Assembly: GCF_033118175.1 (NCBI RefSeq)
Contig: NC_083710.1
Coordinates: 42,811,501-42,875,500, forward strand
DNA from: Dama dama
Taxonomy: Eukaryota; Chordata; Mammalia; Artiodactyla; Cervidae
Direction of reading: 5' to 3'
DNA length: 64,000 nucleotides
The position numbers and the translations under genes were made by a program. Positions 47,332 to 58,530 of this stretch are shown one piece after another (the stretch's first letter is position 1; each line of letters starts with the position of its first letter). Under the pieces are notes generated by a model. It worked only from the letters and a program-made list of their open reading frames with translations, was not told the DNA's origin and searched no databases.

Positions 47332-47754
47332 GTTATTTAATCTTTATAAATACATGCTTATTATCCAATATCTCATAATTCTTAAGGAATGGAATAACTC
47401 ATTTGCCAAAAGTTTCCAGAATAAATGTTTTAACTTGTGAAGAAACACAAAGACATTATTTTCCAAAACATAGTGTACATATATCAGTGTTTTCAGGGAA
47501 AAGGTTAACAATACATTATTTCCAGAATCCCCATGGGGACTGTTTGATTTAGTAAGAATCTACATTTTACCAAGCACACAAGATGAATTTTTTTTCATGT
47601 TAGACCTAAATGATACTTTAGAAATATTATTTTATGAAAATACTAGTATTTTTTTCTCTTTTACTAATATAGTCCCTCTTTTTTTAAATTCTTTTAAAGA
47701 AAGACTGAAAGGAGATATAGTGATTTAGATAAGGATAATTAGATCCACTAATAA
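47332..47754. other. AT-rich DNA, nothing recognised
   Basis: No repeat or gene identified. Confidence 0.5.
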
Positions 47755-47885
47755 TTTCTGGGTGATTCTGATAAAAAAAAACTTTATTCATTTGAGCTTC
47801 ATTTTCCTTATCTTTACAAAATAAATAATAATCTTATCTATTCCACCTTATTTTAATATCCAAATGATCATAAAGTAAAACCCTC
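47755..47885 (+). mobile_element. MIR SINE relic (tentative)
   Basis: 'tgggtgattctgataaaaa', 'gagcttcattttccttatct' and 'acaaaataaataataatct' resemble the MIR 'gtgaccttgggcaa ... ctgtaaaatgggaataat' order. Strongly diverged. Confidence 0.5.
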
Positions 47886-48039
47886 TATAAAGTATATTTT
47901 CAATTTTTGCTTTTATATTTTCCTTTACTTCTTTCACTCAGATCACATTTACTGACAACCCTTTATGTGAGAAAAATAGGTAAGAACTTGTTATACAAAG
48001 AGATGAAAAAACAGTGAAGTCAACAGAAGAAACAGATGA

Positions 48040-49055
48040 TGGGTGAGAAGTGCTAGATCTGAAGTTTAAAATTCTTACCATTATCCATAAACCCACTAGC
48101 CAGAATGATACCTAACTTCAAATCCAACTTCACTTCAAGCCACTTTTGCCCTAGCTTACTATTCCTCAAACTGACCTCGTCTCTGCTCTTCAAATACCGT
48201 TTCTTTCCTGCCTTTACTAGATGAGCCTTAGTATTGTACTTACTGACTCATTTTGCCCTTCAAGTTGCAGATAAATACCACTTTTTTGTTAACACCTTAG
48301 CTAATCCTTCTTTTTAAAACAGTCTGTTAGATCCACTTCTATCTCATGACGGGTCATTTCCTTCAAAGTATTTTTTATACATGTAATTATCTTCATCTAT
48401 TTGTCCAATGATTTGGCCTCCTGATGCGAAGAGCTGACTCATTTGAAAAGACCCTGATGCTGGGAAAGATTGAAGGCAGGAGGAGAAGGGGATGACAGAG
48501 GATAAGATGGCTGGATGGCATCACTGACTCAATGGACATGGGTTTGTGTAGACTCCAGCAGTTGGTGATGGACAGGGAGGCCTGGCGTGCTGCAGTTCGT
48601 GGGGTCACAAAGAGTCGGACACGACTGAGCGACTGAACTGAACTGAATTGAACTGTTTATTATTTATATAAGCTTAAACCCCCCTGTGGTCCTGTGCCCA
48701 TACCTCTCTTTAGTTTCTCCCTTCAAAGATCAAAATATATGTTTCTATCTCTTGAGTGTAGGCTGACCCTATGAGTGAAGCCACCATATACCACCAAGTT
48801 CATCTGGCTTCAGTGGAATGCAGCCCAGTCTAGACCAGTAGCATACTGCCCGGTCAACTCATGGAATTGTGAAAAAGAATATGGCTAGCCACTTAAAACC
48901 TCTAAGGTTTGTGTGCTTTGTAAGTAATTAATTCAAACACCTTCAACAGTTTTGATTTCTCTGAGTATAGAGACTATCAATACTGGTTATCCCTGCGTCC
49001 CTCGAGCCAAAGGCTATTTAATATAATGGGTGCTCAATGCATACAAGTGAAAAGG
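48040..49055 (+). mobile_element. L2 LINE 3' region, split by BovB
   Basis: 'tattcctcaaactgacctcg', 'ccttcaagttgcagataaat' and 'ttaacaccttagctaatcct' match the L2 block that encodes a late ORF2/3' segment. The end 'gagtatagagactatcaata ... gggtgctcaatgcatac' (split here) is the L2 terminus. BovB 48412-48654 interrupts it. Confidence 0.6.
48412..48654 (+). mobile_element. BovB LINE extreme 3' end, 240 bp
   Basis: Starts at 'tttggcctcctgatgcgaag' and ends gagcgactgaactgaactga. Fairly well conserved. It faces the next BovB, which is on minus; the shared 240 bp form an inverted pair about 770 bp apart. Confidence 0.94.
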
Positions 49056-49067
49056 GGTGAACAGATT

Positions 49068-49088
49068 AAAAAAAAAAAAAAAAAAAAA
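49068..49088. repeat. Poly(A) tract, 21 A
   Basis: Pure A run just after the first L2 copy. It is not clearly attached to a recognised retroelement. Confidence 0.9.
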
Positions 49089-49194
49089 GGACCAGCAAGC
49101 CTATTAGGAAAGGTAACAGGGACACTTTACACGGGACCTGAGGCTAGGTAAGTAAAGCTTAAGAGGTGAAACATTCTGTGAACAAGTGTCTGTT

Positions 49195-50895
49195 CCCATG
49201 ATTATCTGCCCTCAAATAGTCATAACAAATCACTCCCTTTCAATGGCTGCTAATTCATCAGGATCCATTCAAACTTCTTAGCAGAGCAAGCATGATTTTC
49301 CAAAAATTAGTGCCTATACTCTGTTCCATGATTATCTTCAGAAATTCCATCACTACATGTCCTCAGTTCTTTCCACATCCACTTATGTACCATTTCCAGA
49401 CTCACTGTGAGCTTTGAGATTTGATCAGTTCAGTTCAGTCACTCAGTTGTGTCTGACTCTTTGCTACCTCATGGACTGCAACACGCCAGGCTTTCCTGTC
49501 AATCACCAACTCCCAGAGCTTGCTCAAACTCATGTCCATTGAGTCGGTGATGCCATCCAAGCATCTTATCCCCTGTCATCCTCTTCTCTTCCTGCCTTCA
49601 ATTTTTCCCAGCATCAGGGTCTTTTCCAATGAGTCAGTTCGCATCAGGTGGCCAAAGTATTTGAGCTTCAGCTTCAGCATCAGTCCTTCCAATGAATATT
49701 CAGGACTGATTTCCTTTAGGATGGATTAGTTGGATCTCCTTGAAGTTCAAGGGACTCTCAAGAGTCTTCTCCAACACCACTGTTTTTTTTTTTTTTTTTT
49801 TTAAAGCATCAAGTCTGTGCTCAGCTTTCTTTATGGTCCAACTCTCACATCCTTACATGACTACTGGAAAACCACAGCTTTGACCAGACCAACATTTGTC
49901 AGCAAAGTAATGTCTCTGCTTTTTAATATACTTTCTAGGTTCATCATAGTTTTTCTTCCAGGGAGCAAGTATCTTTTAATTTCATGGCTGCAGGCACCAT
50001 CTGCAGTGATTTTGGAGCCCAAGAAAAGTCTGTCACAGATTCTGTTGTTTCCCCATCTATTTGCCATGAAGTGATGGCACCAGATGCCATGATCTTAGTT
50101 TTTTGAATGTTGAGTTTTAAGCCAGCTTTTTGACTCTCTGCTTCCACTTTCATCAAGAGGCTCTTTAGTTCCTCTTCACTTTCTGCCATAAGGGTGGTGT
50201 CATCTGCATATCTGAGATTATGGATATTTCTCCCAGCAATCTTGATTCCAGCTTCTGCTTCATCCAGCCTGGCATTATGTACTCTGCATAAAAGTTAAAT
50301 AAGCAGGGTGACAGTAAACAGTCTTGATGTACTCTTTTCCCAGTTTGGAACCAGTCGTTGTTCCATGTCCAGTTCTAACTGTTGCTTCTTGACCTGCATA
50401 TAGATTTCTCAGGAGGCAGGTAAGGTGGTCTGGTATTCCCATCTCTTTAAAAATTTTCCACAGCTTGTCATGATCCACACAGTCAAAGGCTTTGGCATAG
50501 TCAATAAAGCTAAGTAGATGTTTTTATGGAACTCTCTTGCTTTTTTCTATGATCCAAGGAGATCAATGAGATTGAGATTTGATGCACCTTCCTTAATGCT
50601 TTACTTCTCTAGAAGGCCCTTGCTATCTTTCTCAGCCTGGGTTAGCCCTACTCAGTATTCAAAACCTATTTCTATTTTCATCTCTCATGAGATGTGTTTA
50701 GTAAAGCAGGAGAGTAATCTATACCCTCATGTAGTTCTTGCACATATGTAGAGTATATCTCCTAACCATGGTCTTATAGTATACCTTTGATGCTTCTTAC
50801 ATTTGTCTTTTGAAATTATATATTTTTGAGGGCAGACATCACACCTCATTGGCTTCCCTTTCTTTAGTAGATAGACATTCAGTATAACCAGTTGT
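49195..50895 (+). mobile_element. Second L2 LINE relic, split by BovB
   Basis: 'ccctttcaatggctgctaat', 'gatccattcaaacttcttag' and 'cagactcactgtgagctttg' match L2 order up to the BovB at 49426. After it, 'ttagccctactcagtattca' and 'ttttgagggcagacatcaca' complete the 3' end near 50895. Removing the BovB restores one L2 copy. Confidence 0.6.
49414..50583 (-). mobile_element. BovB LINE with perfect 12-bp TSD in an L2
   Basis: Reverse-complement BovB (49426-50571), about 1.15 kb. Ttgagatttgat is repeated exactly at 49414-49425 and 50572-50583. Minus-strand frames 49944-50189 and 50275-50478 are RT fragments (MAESEEELKSLLMKV; LLRNLYAGQEATVRTGHGT). A T run of about 20 at 49783-49802 has expanded inside it. 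The 5' part and the endonuclease are missing. Confidence 0.96.
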
Positions 50896-51324
50896 GAAGA
50901 GAAAAAGTAATGTCTAGAAATATTTGACGAGGGAGACAGATCCAATATTCATATTGTCTTTTGTGAGACTGTATGCAAATTTACATGTGTTTTGTTTATA
51001 GAGTTGAACTACCCCGCAAATCAAGAAGCCTGGAAATTTCTCTGATCCTATTTGCCTAACTTAAAATTTAAAAAGCTGTAAACTTCTGCTATTTCTCATT
51101 CGTTCCTCCTACCATGGAAGATGGGCATGATAACAGTCTATTTCAAGGTTCCCTGCAAGCAGAGAAAACATGTCAGAAATAAGAAAATGCTCATGGATCA
51201 TAATAAGAAAGCAGATCAATTTATAAACATCATTACTAGGAAAAATCAGACTGTTATAGTCATTATTCTTTAGCTAAGTAAGTAAAGACACTGAGTGGGC
51301 TGGAGTCCCTTCTGTGGTTGCTGA
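50896..51324. other. AT-rich DNA, nothing recognised
   Basis: No repeat or gene identified. Confidence 0.5.
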
Positions 51325-51425
51325 GCAAGTTATAGGCCTCAGTCTAATGGACAGAGACCATGTCTGTTTTAAGTACTGATTATGGCGCCACACAAAAAGA
51401 AAGCTTAATAAATGCTTAATGATGA
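51325..51425 (+). mobile_element. L2 LINE 3' terminus (tentative)
   Basis: 'aatggacagagaccatgtct', 'gttttaagtactgattatgg' and 'gcttaataaatgcttaatga' follow the L2 3' end pattern. Confidence 0.55.
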
Positions 51426-52375
51426 TAAGATACCATCTATTGTAGTTGAAGTTGTTTGACTTTAAAATAAAAGTGCAAATTAGTTTAAAAATGTAACTTT
51501 AAAAAGTGTTCCGTAAAACCACCTTTGTTTTTGTAAATAATGGCCAAAAAGAAGAAATACTTTTTTCAATATCTTTAAATGTCTATGCCATAATTTAAAA
51601 CACCAGATTAAATGCATGGAAAATTCTTTGTTGTGTAGGAAAAATGGAAGGCTTTAACAAACGATGGACAAGTTCTCATTCTTAGGCATTGCCTATAGCT
51701 AGAGACTTGCATATTTTTATTGTTATGATAGTATTGATTGTTAAGTCAACATAAAGCTATCACAAGGGATTGCAAATTTCTATACCAATACTCTATTCTG
51801 TAACATTAAAATGTCATTACTGAATCACCAACTTTTTCCCCTGCTGTAATATTATTCTCTGTTGATTGCCTGCCTGAGCTGAAATTTGAAACTGTCACCC
51901 TCAGACTTGCAAAAGTGATTCAATTTCACTTATAAGGAAAGTGAAATTAAATATTCATTCATGGGCTGCATTTCAAGTTCAAACTGTCTGAAGCTCCTTA
52001 AGGCAAAATGTATTTAAGTTGAAACACATTTTTTTTTTTCTTCATTTTTATGCAGCAAAAATTCAGAATAGGTATCATGGGTAGACAAATTGCAAAATAA
52101 TAATTTATTTTGAACTTTACAAGGGGGAGGACTGGGCTTGCCTTCTTTTCTCTGCAACCCCTCTACTGTTTCTGGCTTACCCCATTTATCTCCTTTGTCA
52201 GAAAACCTGTGTGTATGTGTTGGTGGGTGTTGTTTATTGTTTGATTTTTTTTTATGTCATGTTCTAGCATTAATCAAGTTGTAAAGCATCTAAAAATTCA
52301 ATGAAAGCAAGCTACGTCTGTCTATGTCTGTCACGGAGACAAAGGATTATCCAGAGGTAAGTATGCAGACTAAAT
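51426..52375. other. AT-rich DNA, nothing recognised
   Basis: No repeat or gene recognised. About 52120-52220 is GC-richer (ccttcttttctctgcaaccc) and unassigned. Confidence 0.5.
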
Positions 52376-52545
52376 GGGCTCAAACCTGGCTCTCCTTTGT
52401 CTTACATAGGTGGCTTTCCCTAAGCTTCCTAAAGTCTGTGCTTTAGTTTGCCTGTAAGGTTACTGTAAAGGTCAAATAAATGATTTGATATAAAGCATTT
52501 GAAATAGTGCTGGGTCACAGTACCTTCTAAATAAATGTCACTCTA
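52376..52545 (+). mobile_element. MIR SINE relic
   Basis: 'gggctcaaacctggctctcc', 'ctttagtttgcctgtaaggt', 'gatataaagcatttgaaata' and 'gtgctgggtcacagtacctt' keep MIR order. Confidence 0.7.
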
Positions 52546-53699
52546 AATGAGCATTATCTCTTATCTGGATGCTTTAATAATTTGCATTTGAAAAAAATAA
52601 ACTTGATATTTTAGTTATTTTAGGAACTCCTCGTACATTGTTTGATTTCATTATCAGAACAAACACATAATATAGCCACAAACAGTAAAAATAGCACATG
52701 AAATTGTGGCAGATGCCAAACATTGGCTATTCCGCATTCAGTCTGCCTCTGGTGCACCTTTTTATATTATGGGAGCTGGGAAGGTAAAGCTCCACTTTCC
52801 AGATGCCTTTGCCACATGGCCTGAGTTAAATTTAGGTTTTCACCAATCAGATGAATTTTGCTACATTTACCTTCAGAACCAAGTTAAGTAAAGGACAGGC
52901 AAGGTGCCATGAAGCAACTTTGCGGGTGTGGATTCTCTCAACACATCTCTCTGTTAGCAACTCAGTGACTCAGTGATTCTTTACAAAGGCCGCAGGAGTT
53001 TTCCCCATCAATTAAAGAAAAGGCCAAGGACTCTGCAGGTGGGGACCATTATTGGAAGCTGAATGTAGAGCCTGTCCCTCCAGTTCATTAATTGAATGTG
53101 TAATGTACCTTTCTGTTTAAGTAAATTGAAGGAGTTTTGTTTGCAGATGAACCTTAACTTGTTCAGCCTTGAAGGACTTGGATGAAATTCTTGTCTCTAC
53201 TTCTTACTGAATGTGTGAATTACAAAGATGATTTTTACTCTAATTTAGTCATCGATAAAATGGGGTCAAAAATACCTAACTTGAATTGGAAAATTAAGGC
53301 TAGATGTATGAAATACCTAGTAAAAGATCAAAAACAGAAGGTCATGTTTAGGGGAAGAACAGGTTCAGTTTGCTAACTGACGGATATAAGTTCTCAAGGC
53401 TATTCTGTGGTAGATTTGGGACTAGAATCCCCATATTTAGAAACCTTGCTCTTTCCAGTACACCATTCTGCTTTTCCCAAAAGGAGTAAATATTGCACCA
53501 GCTATTCTCTCTTTCCAGGAAGGAACGTGATATTTGATAAGATGGTTTGCTTTTCACAATACATGAAACATCTATAAGACTATGAGTTTTCACACAAAAA
53601 TGATAAATTTCTAGCTATGACCTTGTAACCCTGACCTGATATAGATAGGTTAATGTTTGGTGTATTTGCTCTACCACAAGTTGTGAACAGAGCTGTGGC
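52546..53699. other. Unclassified DNA, possible ancient repeat
   Basis: About 52700-52900 (ttccagatgcctttgccaca, accaatcagatgaattttgc) has the texture of an old repeat of the same kind as 34540-34930. A 61-codon frame over it is not gene-like. The remainder is unassigned. Confidence 0.45.
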
Positions 53700-53865
53700 T
53701 TCAACTCTGCTTAAGTGTTAGAATCATCTGGAAAGATTTCAAAGATTATTAAAGGCCAAACTCCACCCAGCCCAAGTGATTCAGAATTTCTAGAAAGTTA
53801 CCTTGGTGGCTTATTTTTCAAAGTTCCTCAGGTAATTTAAAAGAGTCATGAACCTTTGGTGTAGA
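53700..53865 (+). mobile_element. MER5A-like hAT relic
   Basis: 'gttagaatcatctggaaaga', 'ccaaactccacccagcccaa', 'gtgattcagaatttctagaa' and 'gttcctcaggtaatttaaaa' are in MER5A-like order. It carries no coding region. Confidence 0.65.
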
Positions 53866-54599
53866 GTGAGAATCTATTATCATCTAAGTGTAGGCATATC
53901 TAGAAGTAGCTTCTTTACTCTCCTTTCGGAAAACTCAGGCCATTATTCTCATAAAGAAAGCTTTTGAATCATGGAACAATAAAGGACCTTTAGAGAAAAC
54001 CAGATCTCACCTCTCATTTTTTCCTAAGAACTGTTTATCTAAGCAAACCATTTATCTAGCACCATCCTGGTCTCTTAGAGTACAAATACATCACTCTGCC
54101 CATCACTGTGGGCTGTGGTTGCCATCATGCTCTGCCCTAAATACTGACTGAAAAGCATGTCTGCCTTCTCTATATACCATCTATCTTTCTCTAACAAAAC
54201 AGTTTATTGCAAAGTGTGTTAGTCAGATGACTTTGAGTTCTTCACTTTTGTGTTGCTCACAGATAATCAAGTTTTGAGAGAGTGGACTTGTACTTTGAAA
54301 TACAAATGTCAAATAAGCACAAATTACGTCAAGAATTTGTAGTCAATTAATCAACATTTCACAAGCACTGTGACCTTCATTAGGCAGGACATTTTTGCAC
54401 CCAGTGATATTCACAAAAAGTCCACCTTAAACAACATTATTCAGTATCATTCATCATGTTAAGCTAGTGGATTATCATCTTATTCATTCTTTCTTACACA
54501 GTGTGGTAACCATGACAAACCAGTCTAATTTTTGAAAATATGTTTATGTCTGCAATGAAGAAATGGAAGCTACATTTTTTGAGAAACTTTTGGAGAGGC
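53866..54599. other. AT-rich DNA, nothing recognised
   Basis: No gene or confident repeat. Some GC-richer words around 54060-54150. Confidence 0.5.
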
Positions 54600-54795
54600 A
54601 ATACAGATAACTCCTATTTAGAGTCAAATGGACCTTGGTTCCAATCCCAACACCTTTATTAATCTCATAAACTCTTCTCTCATAGGTAAATTATAAAATT
54701 GAGAAAGACTTCTCAGGAGACTGTGAGGTTTAAAGGAGATAACGAACATAATGGGTTTGAATTCTGCTTTGTACATAAAAAATACCTGCAAATGT
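54600..54795 (+). mobile_element. MIR SINE relic
   Basis: 'gagtcaaatggaccttggtt', 'ccaatcccaacacctttatt', 'gtaaattataaaattgagaa' and 'tttaaaggagataacgaaca' follow MIR order. Confidence 0.65.
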
Positions 54796-54910
54796 ATCTG
54801 TTGAAAAATACTGTTATATAATATTAGGTGTAAAATAGTAGAGGCATGTTATAGCAAACAAAAAGAATCTAGTAGAGTCTCAAAATGTTTTATCTATCTA
54901 TATATACATT

Positions 54911-55120
54911 TGTGTGCATACTCAGTTGTATCTGACTCTTTGCAACCCTGTCGACAGAAGACCTCCAGGCTCCTCTGCCCATGAGATTCTCCAGGAAAGA
55001 CTGCTGGAGTGGGTTGCCATTTCCTCCTTCAGGGGATCTTCCTGACCTAGGGCTTGAACCTGTGTCTCCTATGTCTCCTGCACTGGCAGGCAAACCTTAC
55101 ACTGAGCCACCTGGGAAGTC
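54911..55120 (-). mobile_element. Bov-tA SINE
   Basis: Reverse-complement copy from 'tgtgcatactcagttgtat' to the 'gagccacctgggaagtct' head. A small local duplication 'ctcctatgtctcctgcact' lies in the head region. Another SINE in the same orientation follows 16 bp on. Confidence 0.94.
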
Positions 55121-55136
55121 TACATGTATACATATG

Positions 55137-55294
55137 CATGTGCTCAGTCACCTCAGTTGTGTCCAATTCTTTGTAACCCTATGGACTGTAGCCCTTCAGG
55201 CTCCTCAATCCATGGGATTCTCCAGGGAAGAGTACTGGAGTGGGTGGCCAGATCCTGCAGGGGATCTTCTTGACCCAGGATCAAACCCAGGTTA
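55137..55294 (-). mobile_element. Bov-tA SINE, head missing
   Basis: Reverse-complement copy: 'catgtgctcagtcacctcag' to 'gacccaggatcaaacccag', where the head is replaced by a CA tract. Confidence 0.92.
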
Positions 55295-55335
55295 TACACA
55301 CACACACACACAAACACACACACATACACACACAT

Positions 55336-55372
<37 letters not shown>

Positions 55373-55375
55373 CAC
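55295..55375. repeat. (CA)n microsatellite, interrupted
   Basis: About 80 bp of CA units with CAAA and CATA interruptions at the edge of a SINE. The long frames across it are repeats, not genes. Confidence 0.96.
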
Positions 55376-55767
55376 TGTGACTGAGCTCCAAGTTCTCCTT
55401 GGCTTGACTAAATTTTAGGCAGGTTTCTTCCTGACTCTGGGCCTCTGAACTCCCTCTTAGAGTATTTACTTTAGAAAACTTGAAATTGTAATTTTTTTTC
55501 TTTGATTCTGTGAAATGCTTCCCAGTCTCTTGCCAGTTTTACAGCCTAGTAAGTATATTTCTCAAGGACCTGACAACCATCTCTTTGACATGTAAACACT
55601 GAAAAAGCTATCACCTTGTGGCAAATAGCAAATTTAGATGACTTGATCAAAGAAACAAAAAAGTTGTAAACTCAGGAATAACTAAATGAACTTGCCATAT
55701 CCCACTGATCTCCTTACAGTCTTCCAATACTTTTCCATTAGGTCATATCAGTAGTTAAAAATTGCCT
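55376..55767. other. Short unique DNA, nothing recognised
   Basis: No repeat or gene identified. Confidence 0.5.
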
Positions 55768-56335
55768 TCTGAGAAATCTGTATGCAGGTCAAGAAGCAAC
55801 AGTTAGAACTGAACATGGAACAGCAGACTGGTTCCAAATCAGGAAAGGAGTACGTCAAGGCTGTATATTGTCACCCTGCTTATTTATCTTATATGCAGAA
55901 TACATCATGAGAAATGCTGGACTGGATGAAGTGCAAGCTAGAATCAAGATTGCCGGAAGAAATATCAATAACCTCAGATATACAGATGACACCACCCTTT
56001 GGCAGAAAGCAAAGAAGAACTAAAGAGCCTCTGGATGAAAGTAAAAGAGAAAAGTGAAAAGTTGGCTTAAACTCAACATTCAGAAAACTAACAACATGGC
56101 ATCTGGTCCCATCACTTCATGGCAAATAAATGGGGAAACAACGGAAACAGTGACAGACATTATTTTGCGGGGCTCCAAAATCACTGCAGGTGGGGACTGC
56201 AGCCATGAAATTAAAAGATGCTTGCTCCTTGGAAGAAAAGTTATGACCAACCTAGACAGCATATTAAAAAGCAGAGACATTACTTTGCCAACAAAGGTCC
56301 GTTTAGTCAAAGCTGTGGTTTTTCCCATAGTCATG

Positions 56336-57579
56336 TTATGGATGTGAGAGTTGAACTATAAAGAAAGCTGAGTTTATTTTTGTGTATGGTGTTAGAAAGT
56401 GTTCTAGTTTCATTCTTTTACAAGTGGTTGACCAGTTTTCCCAGCACCATTTGTTAAAGAGGTTGTCTTTTTTCCATTGTATATCCTTGCCTCCTTTGTC
56501 GAAGATAAGGTGTCCATAGGTTCGTGGATTTATCTCTGGGCTTTCTATTCTGTTCCATTGATCTATATTTCTGTCTTTGTGCCAGTACCATACTGTCTTG
56601 ATGACTGCAGCTTTGTAGTTGAGTCTGAAGTCAGGCAGGTTGATTCCTCCAGTTCCATTCTTCTTTCTCAAGATTACTTTGGCTATTTGAGGTTTTTTGT
56701 ATTTCCATACAAATTGTGAAATTATTTGTTATAGTTTTGTGAAAAATACCATTGGTAGCTTGATAGGGATTGCATGAACACTTTCTAACACCATACACAA
56801 AAATAAACTCAAAATGGATTAAAGATCTAAATGTAAGAACAGAAACTATAAAACTCCTAGAGGAGAACATAGGCAAAACACTCTCCGACATGAATCACAG
56901 CAGGATCCTCTATGACCCACCTCCCAGAATATTGGAAATAAAAGCAAAAATAAACATATGGGACCTAATGAAACTTAAAAGTTTTTGCACAACAAAGGAA
57001 ACTATAAGCAAGGTGAAAAGACAGCCCTCAGATTGGGAGAAAATAATAGCAAATGAAGCAACAGACAAAGGATTAATCTCAAAAATATACAAGCAACTCC
57101 TGCAGCTCAATTCCAGAAAAATAAATGACCCAATCAAAAAATGGGCCAAAGAGCTAAACAGACATTTCTCCAAAGAAGACATGTGGTTGGCTAAAAGACA
57201 CATGAAAAAATGCTCAACATCACTTATTATCAGAGAAATGCAAATCAAAACCACAATGAGATACCATTACACACCAGTCAGGATGGCTGCTATCCAAAAG
57301 TCTACAAGCAATAAATGATGGAGAGGGTGTGGAGAAAAGGGAATCCTTTTACACTGTTGGTGGGAATGCAAACTAGTACAGCCACTATAGAGAACAATGT
57401 GGAGATTTCTTAAAAAACTGGAAATAGAACTGCCATATGACCCAGCAATCCCACTTCTGGGCATACACACTGAGGAAACCAGATCTGAAAGAGACACATG
57501 CACCCCAATGTTCATCGCAGCACTGTTTATAATAGCCAGGACATGGAAGCAACCTAGATGCCCATCAGCAGACGAATAG
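56336..57579. pseudogene. L1 ORF2 C-terminal fragment, inverted in two pieces
   Basis: L1 ORF2p is the endonuclease/reverse transcriptase of L1. The inverted piece on minus (56671 back to about 56373) reads NGTGGINLPDFRLNYKAAV and ends LEHFLTPYTKINS. The plus piece (56770-57318) resumes EHFLTPYTKINSKWIKDLNV and reads NRHFSKEDMWLAKRHMKK, the thumb/C-terminal region. In-frame TGA at 57316-57318 and TAG after 57579 break it. Same frame after the first stop (57397-57579). Non-functional. Confidence 0.9.
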
Positions 57580-58143
57580 ATAAGGAAGCTGTGGTACATA
57601 TACACCATGGAATATTACTCAGCCATTAAAAAGAATTCATTTGAATCAGTTCTAATGAGATGGATGAAACTGGAGCCCATTATACAGAGTGAAGTAAGCC
57701 AGAAAGATGAAGAACATTACAGCATACTAACACACATATATGGAATTTAGAAAGATGGTAACGATAACCCTATATGCAAAACAGAAAAAGAGACACAGAT
57801 GTACAGAACAGACTTTTGGACTCTGTGGGAGAAGGTGAGGGTGGGATGTTTCGAGAGAACAGCATCGAAACATGTATATTATCTAGGGTGAAACAGATCA
57901 CCAGCCCAGGCTGGATGCATGAGACAAGTGCTTAGGCCTGGTGCACTGGGAAGACCCAGAGGGGTCGGGTGGAGAAGGAGGTGGGAGGGGGGATCAGGAT
58001 GGGGAATACATGTAACTCCATGGATGATTCATGTCAATGTATGACAAAACCCACTACAATACTGTAAAGTAATTAGCCTCCAACTAACAAAAATAAATGA
58101 AGAAAAAAAACAAAAAATTAAAAAAATTTAAAAAAAAGCTGAG
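56364..58143 (+). mobile_element. L1 insertion with 5' inversion, 9-bp TSD
   Basis: The TSD aaagctgag (56364-56372 and 58135-58143) brackets about 1.76 kb of L1. The 5' part (56373-56775) is inverted; the rest runs on plus through ORF2 end, 3'UTR and an A-rich tail (about 58092-58140). A 35-bp stretch is present on both sides of the inversion (56370-56404 and, inverted, 56776-56810). The 4-base tgag is shared by target and L1 at the 5' junction. All as expected for twin priming. Two stop codons break ORF2. Confidence 0.95.
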
Positions 58144-58530
58144 TGCTGAAGAATTGATGCTTTTGAACTGTGGTGCTGGAAAAGACTCTTGAGAATCCCT
58201 TGGACTGCTAGGAGATCAAATCAGTCCACTTAAAGGAAATCAGTCCTGAATATTCGTTGGAAGGACTGATGCTGAAGCTGAAACTCCAATACTTTGGTCA
58301 CTGATAAGAAGAACTGTCTTATTTCAAAAGACCCTGATGCTGGGAATGATTGCAGGTGGGAGGAGAAGGGGAAAACAGAGGATGAGATGGTTGGATGGCA
58401 TTACTGACTCAATGAACATGAGTTTGAGTAAGCTCTGGGAGTCGGTGATGGACAGGGAAGCCTGGCATGCTGCAGTCCATGGGGTCGCAAAGAGTCGGAC
58501 ATGACTGAGCGACTGAACTGAACAAACTGA

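Larger units (their letters stand above)
55768..58530 (+). mobile_element. BovB LINE split by an L1 insertion
   Basis: The left part (55768 to about 56372) starts 'ctgagaaatctgtatgcagg' and runs past the RT box; the right part (about 58144-58530) begins tgctgaagaattgatgctt and ends gactgaactgaacaaactg. Joining them across the L1 restores a continuous BovB. The aspartate box reads YTDD rather than YADD (codon near 55980), and a further frameshift follows. The frame at 56054-56347 is part of it. Confidence 0.95.

Noticed and set aside
55153..55418. Open frames rich in CVCV or THTH repeats
   Set aside because: They are translations of the CA microsatellite on the two strands.
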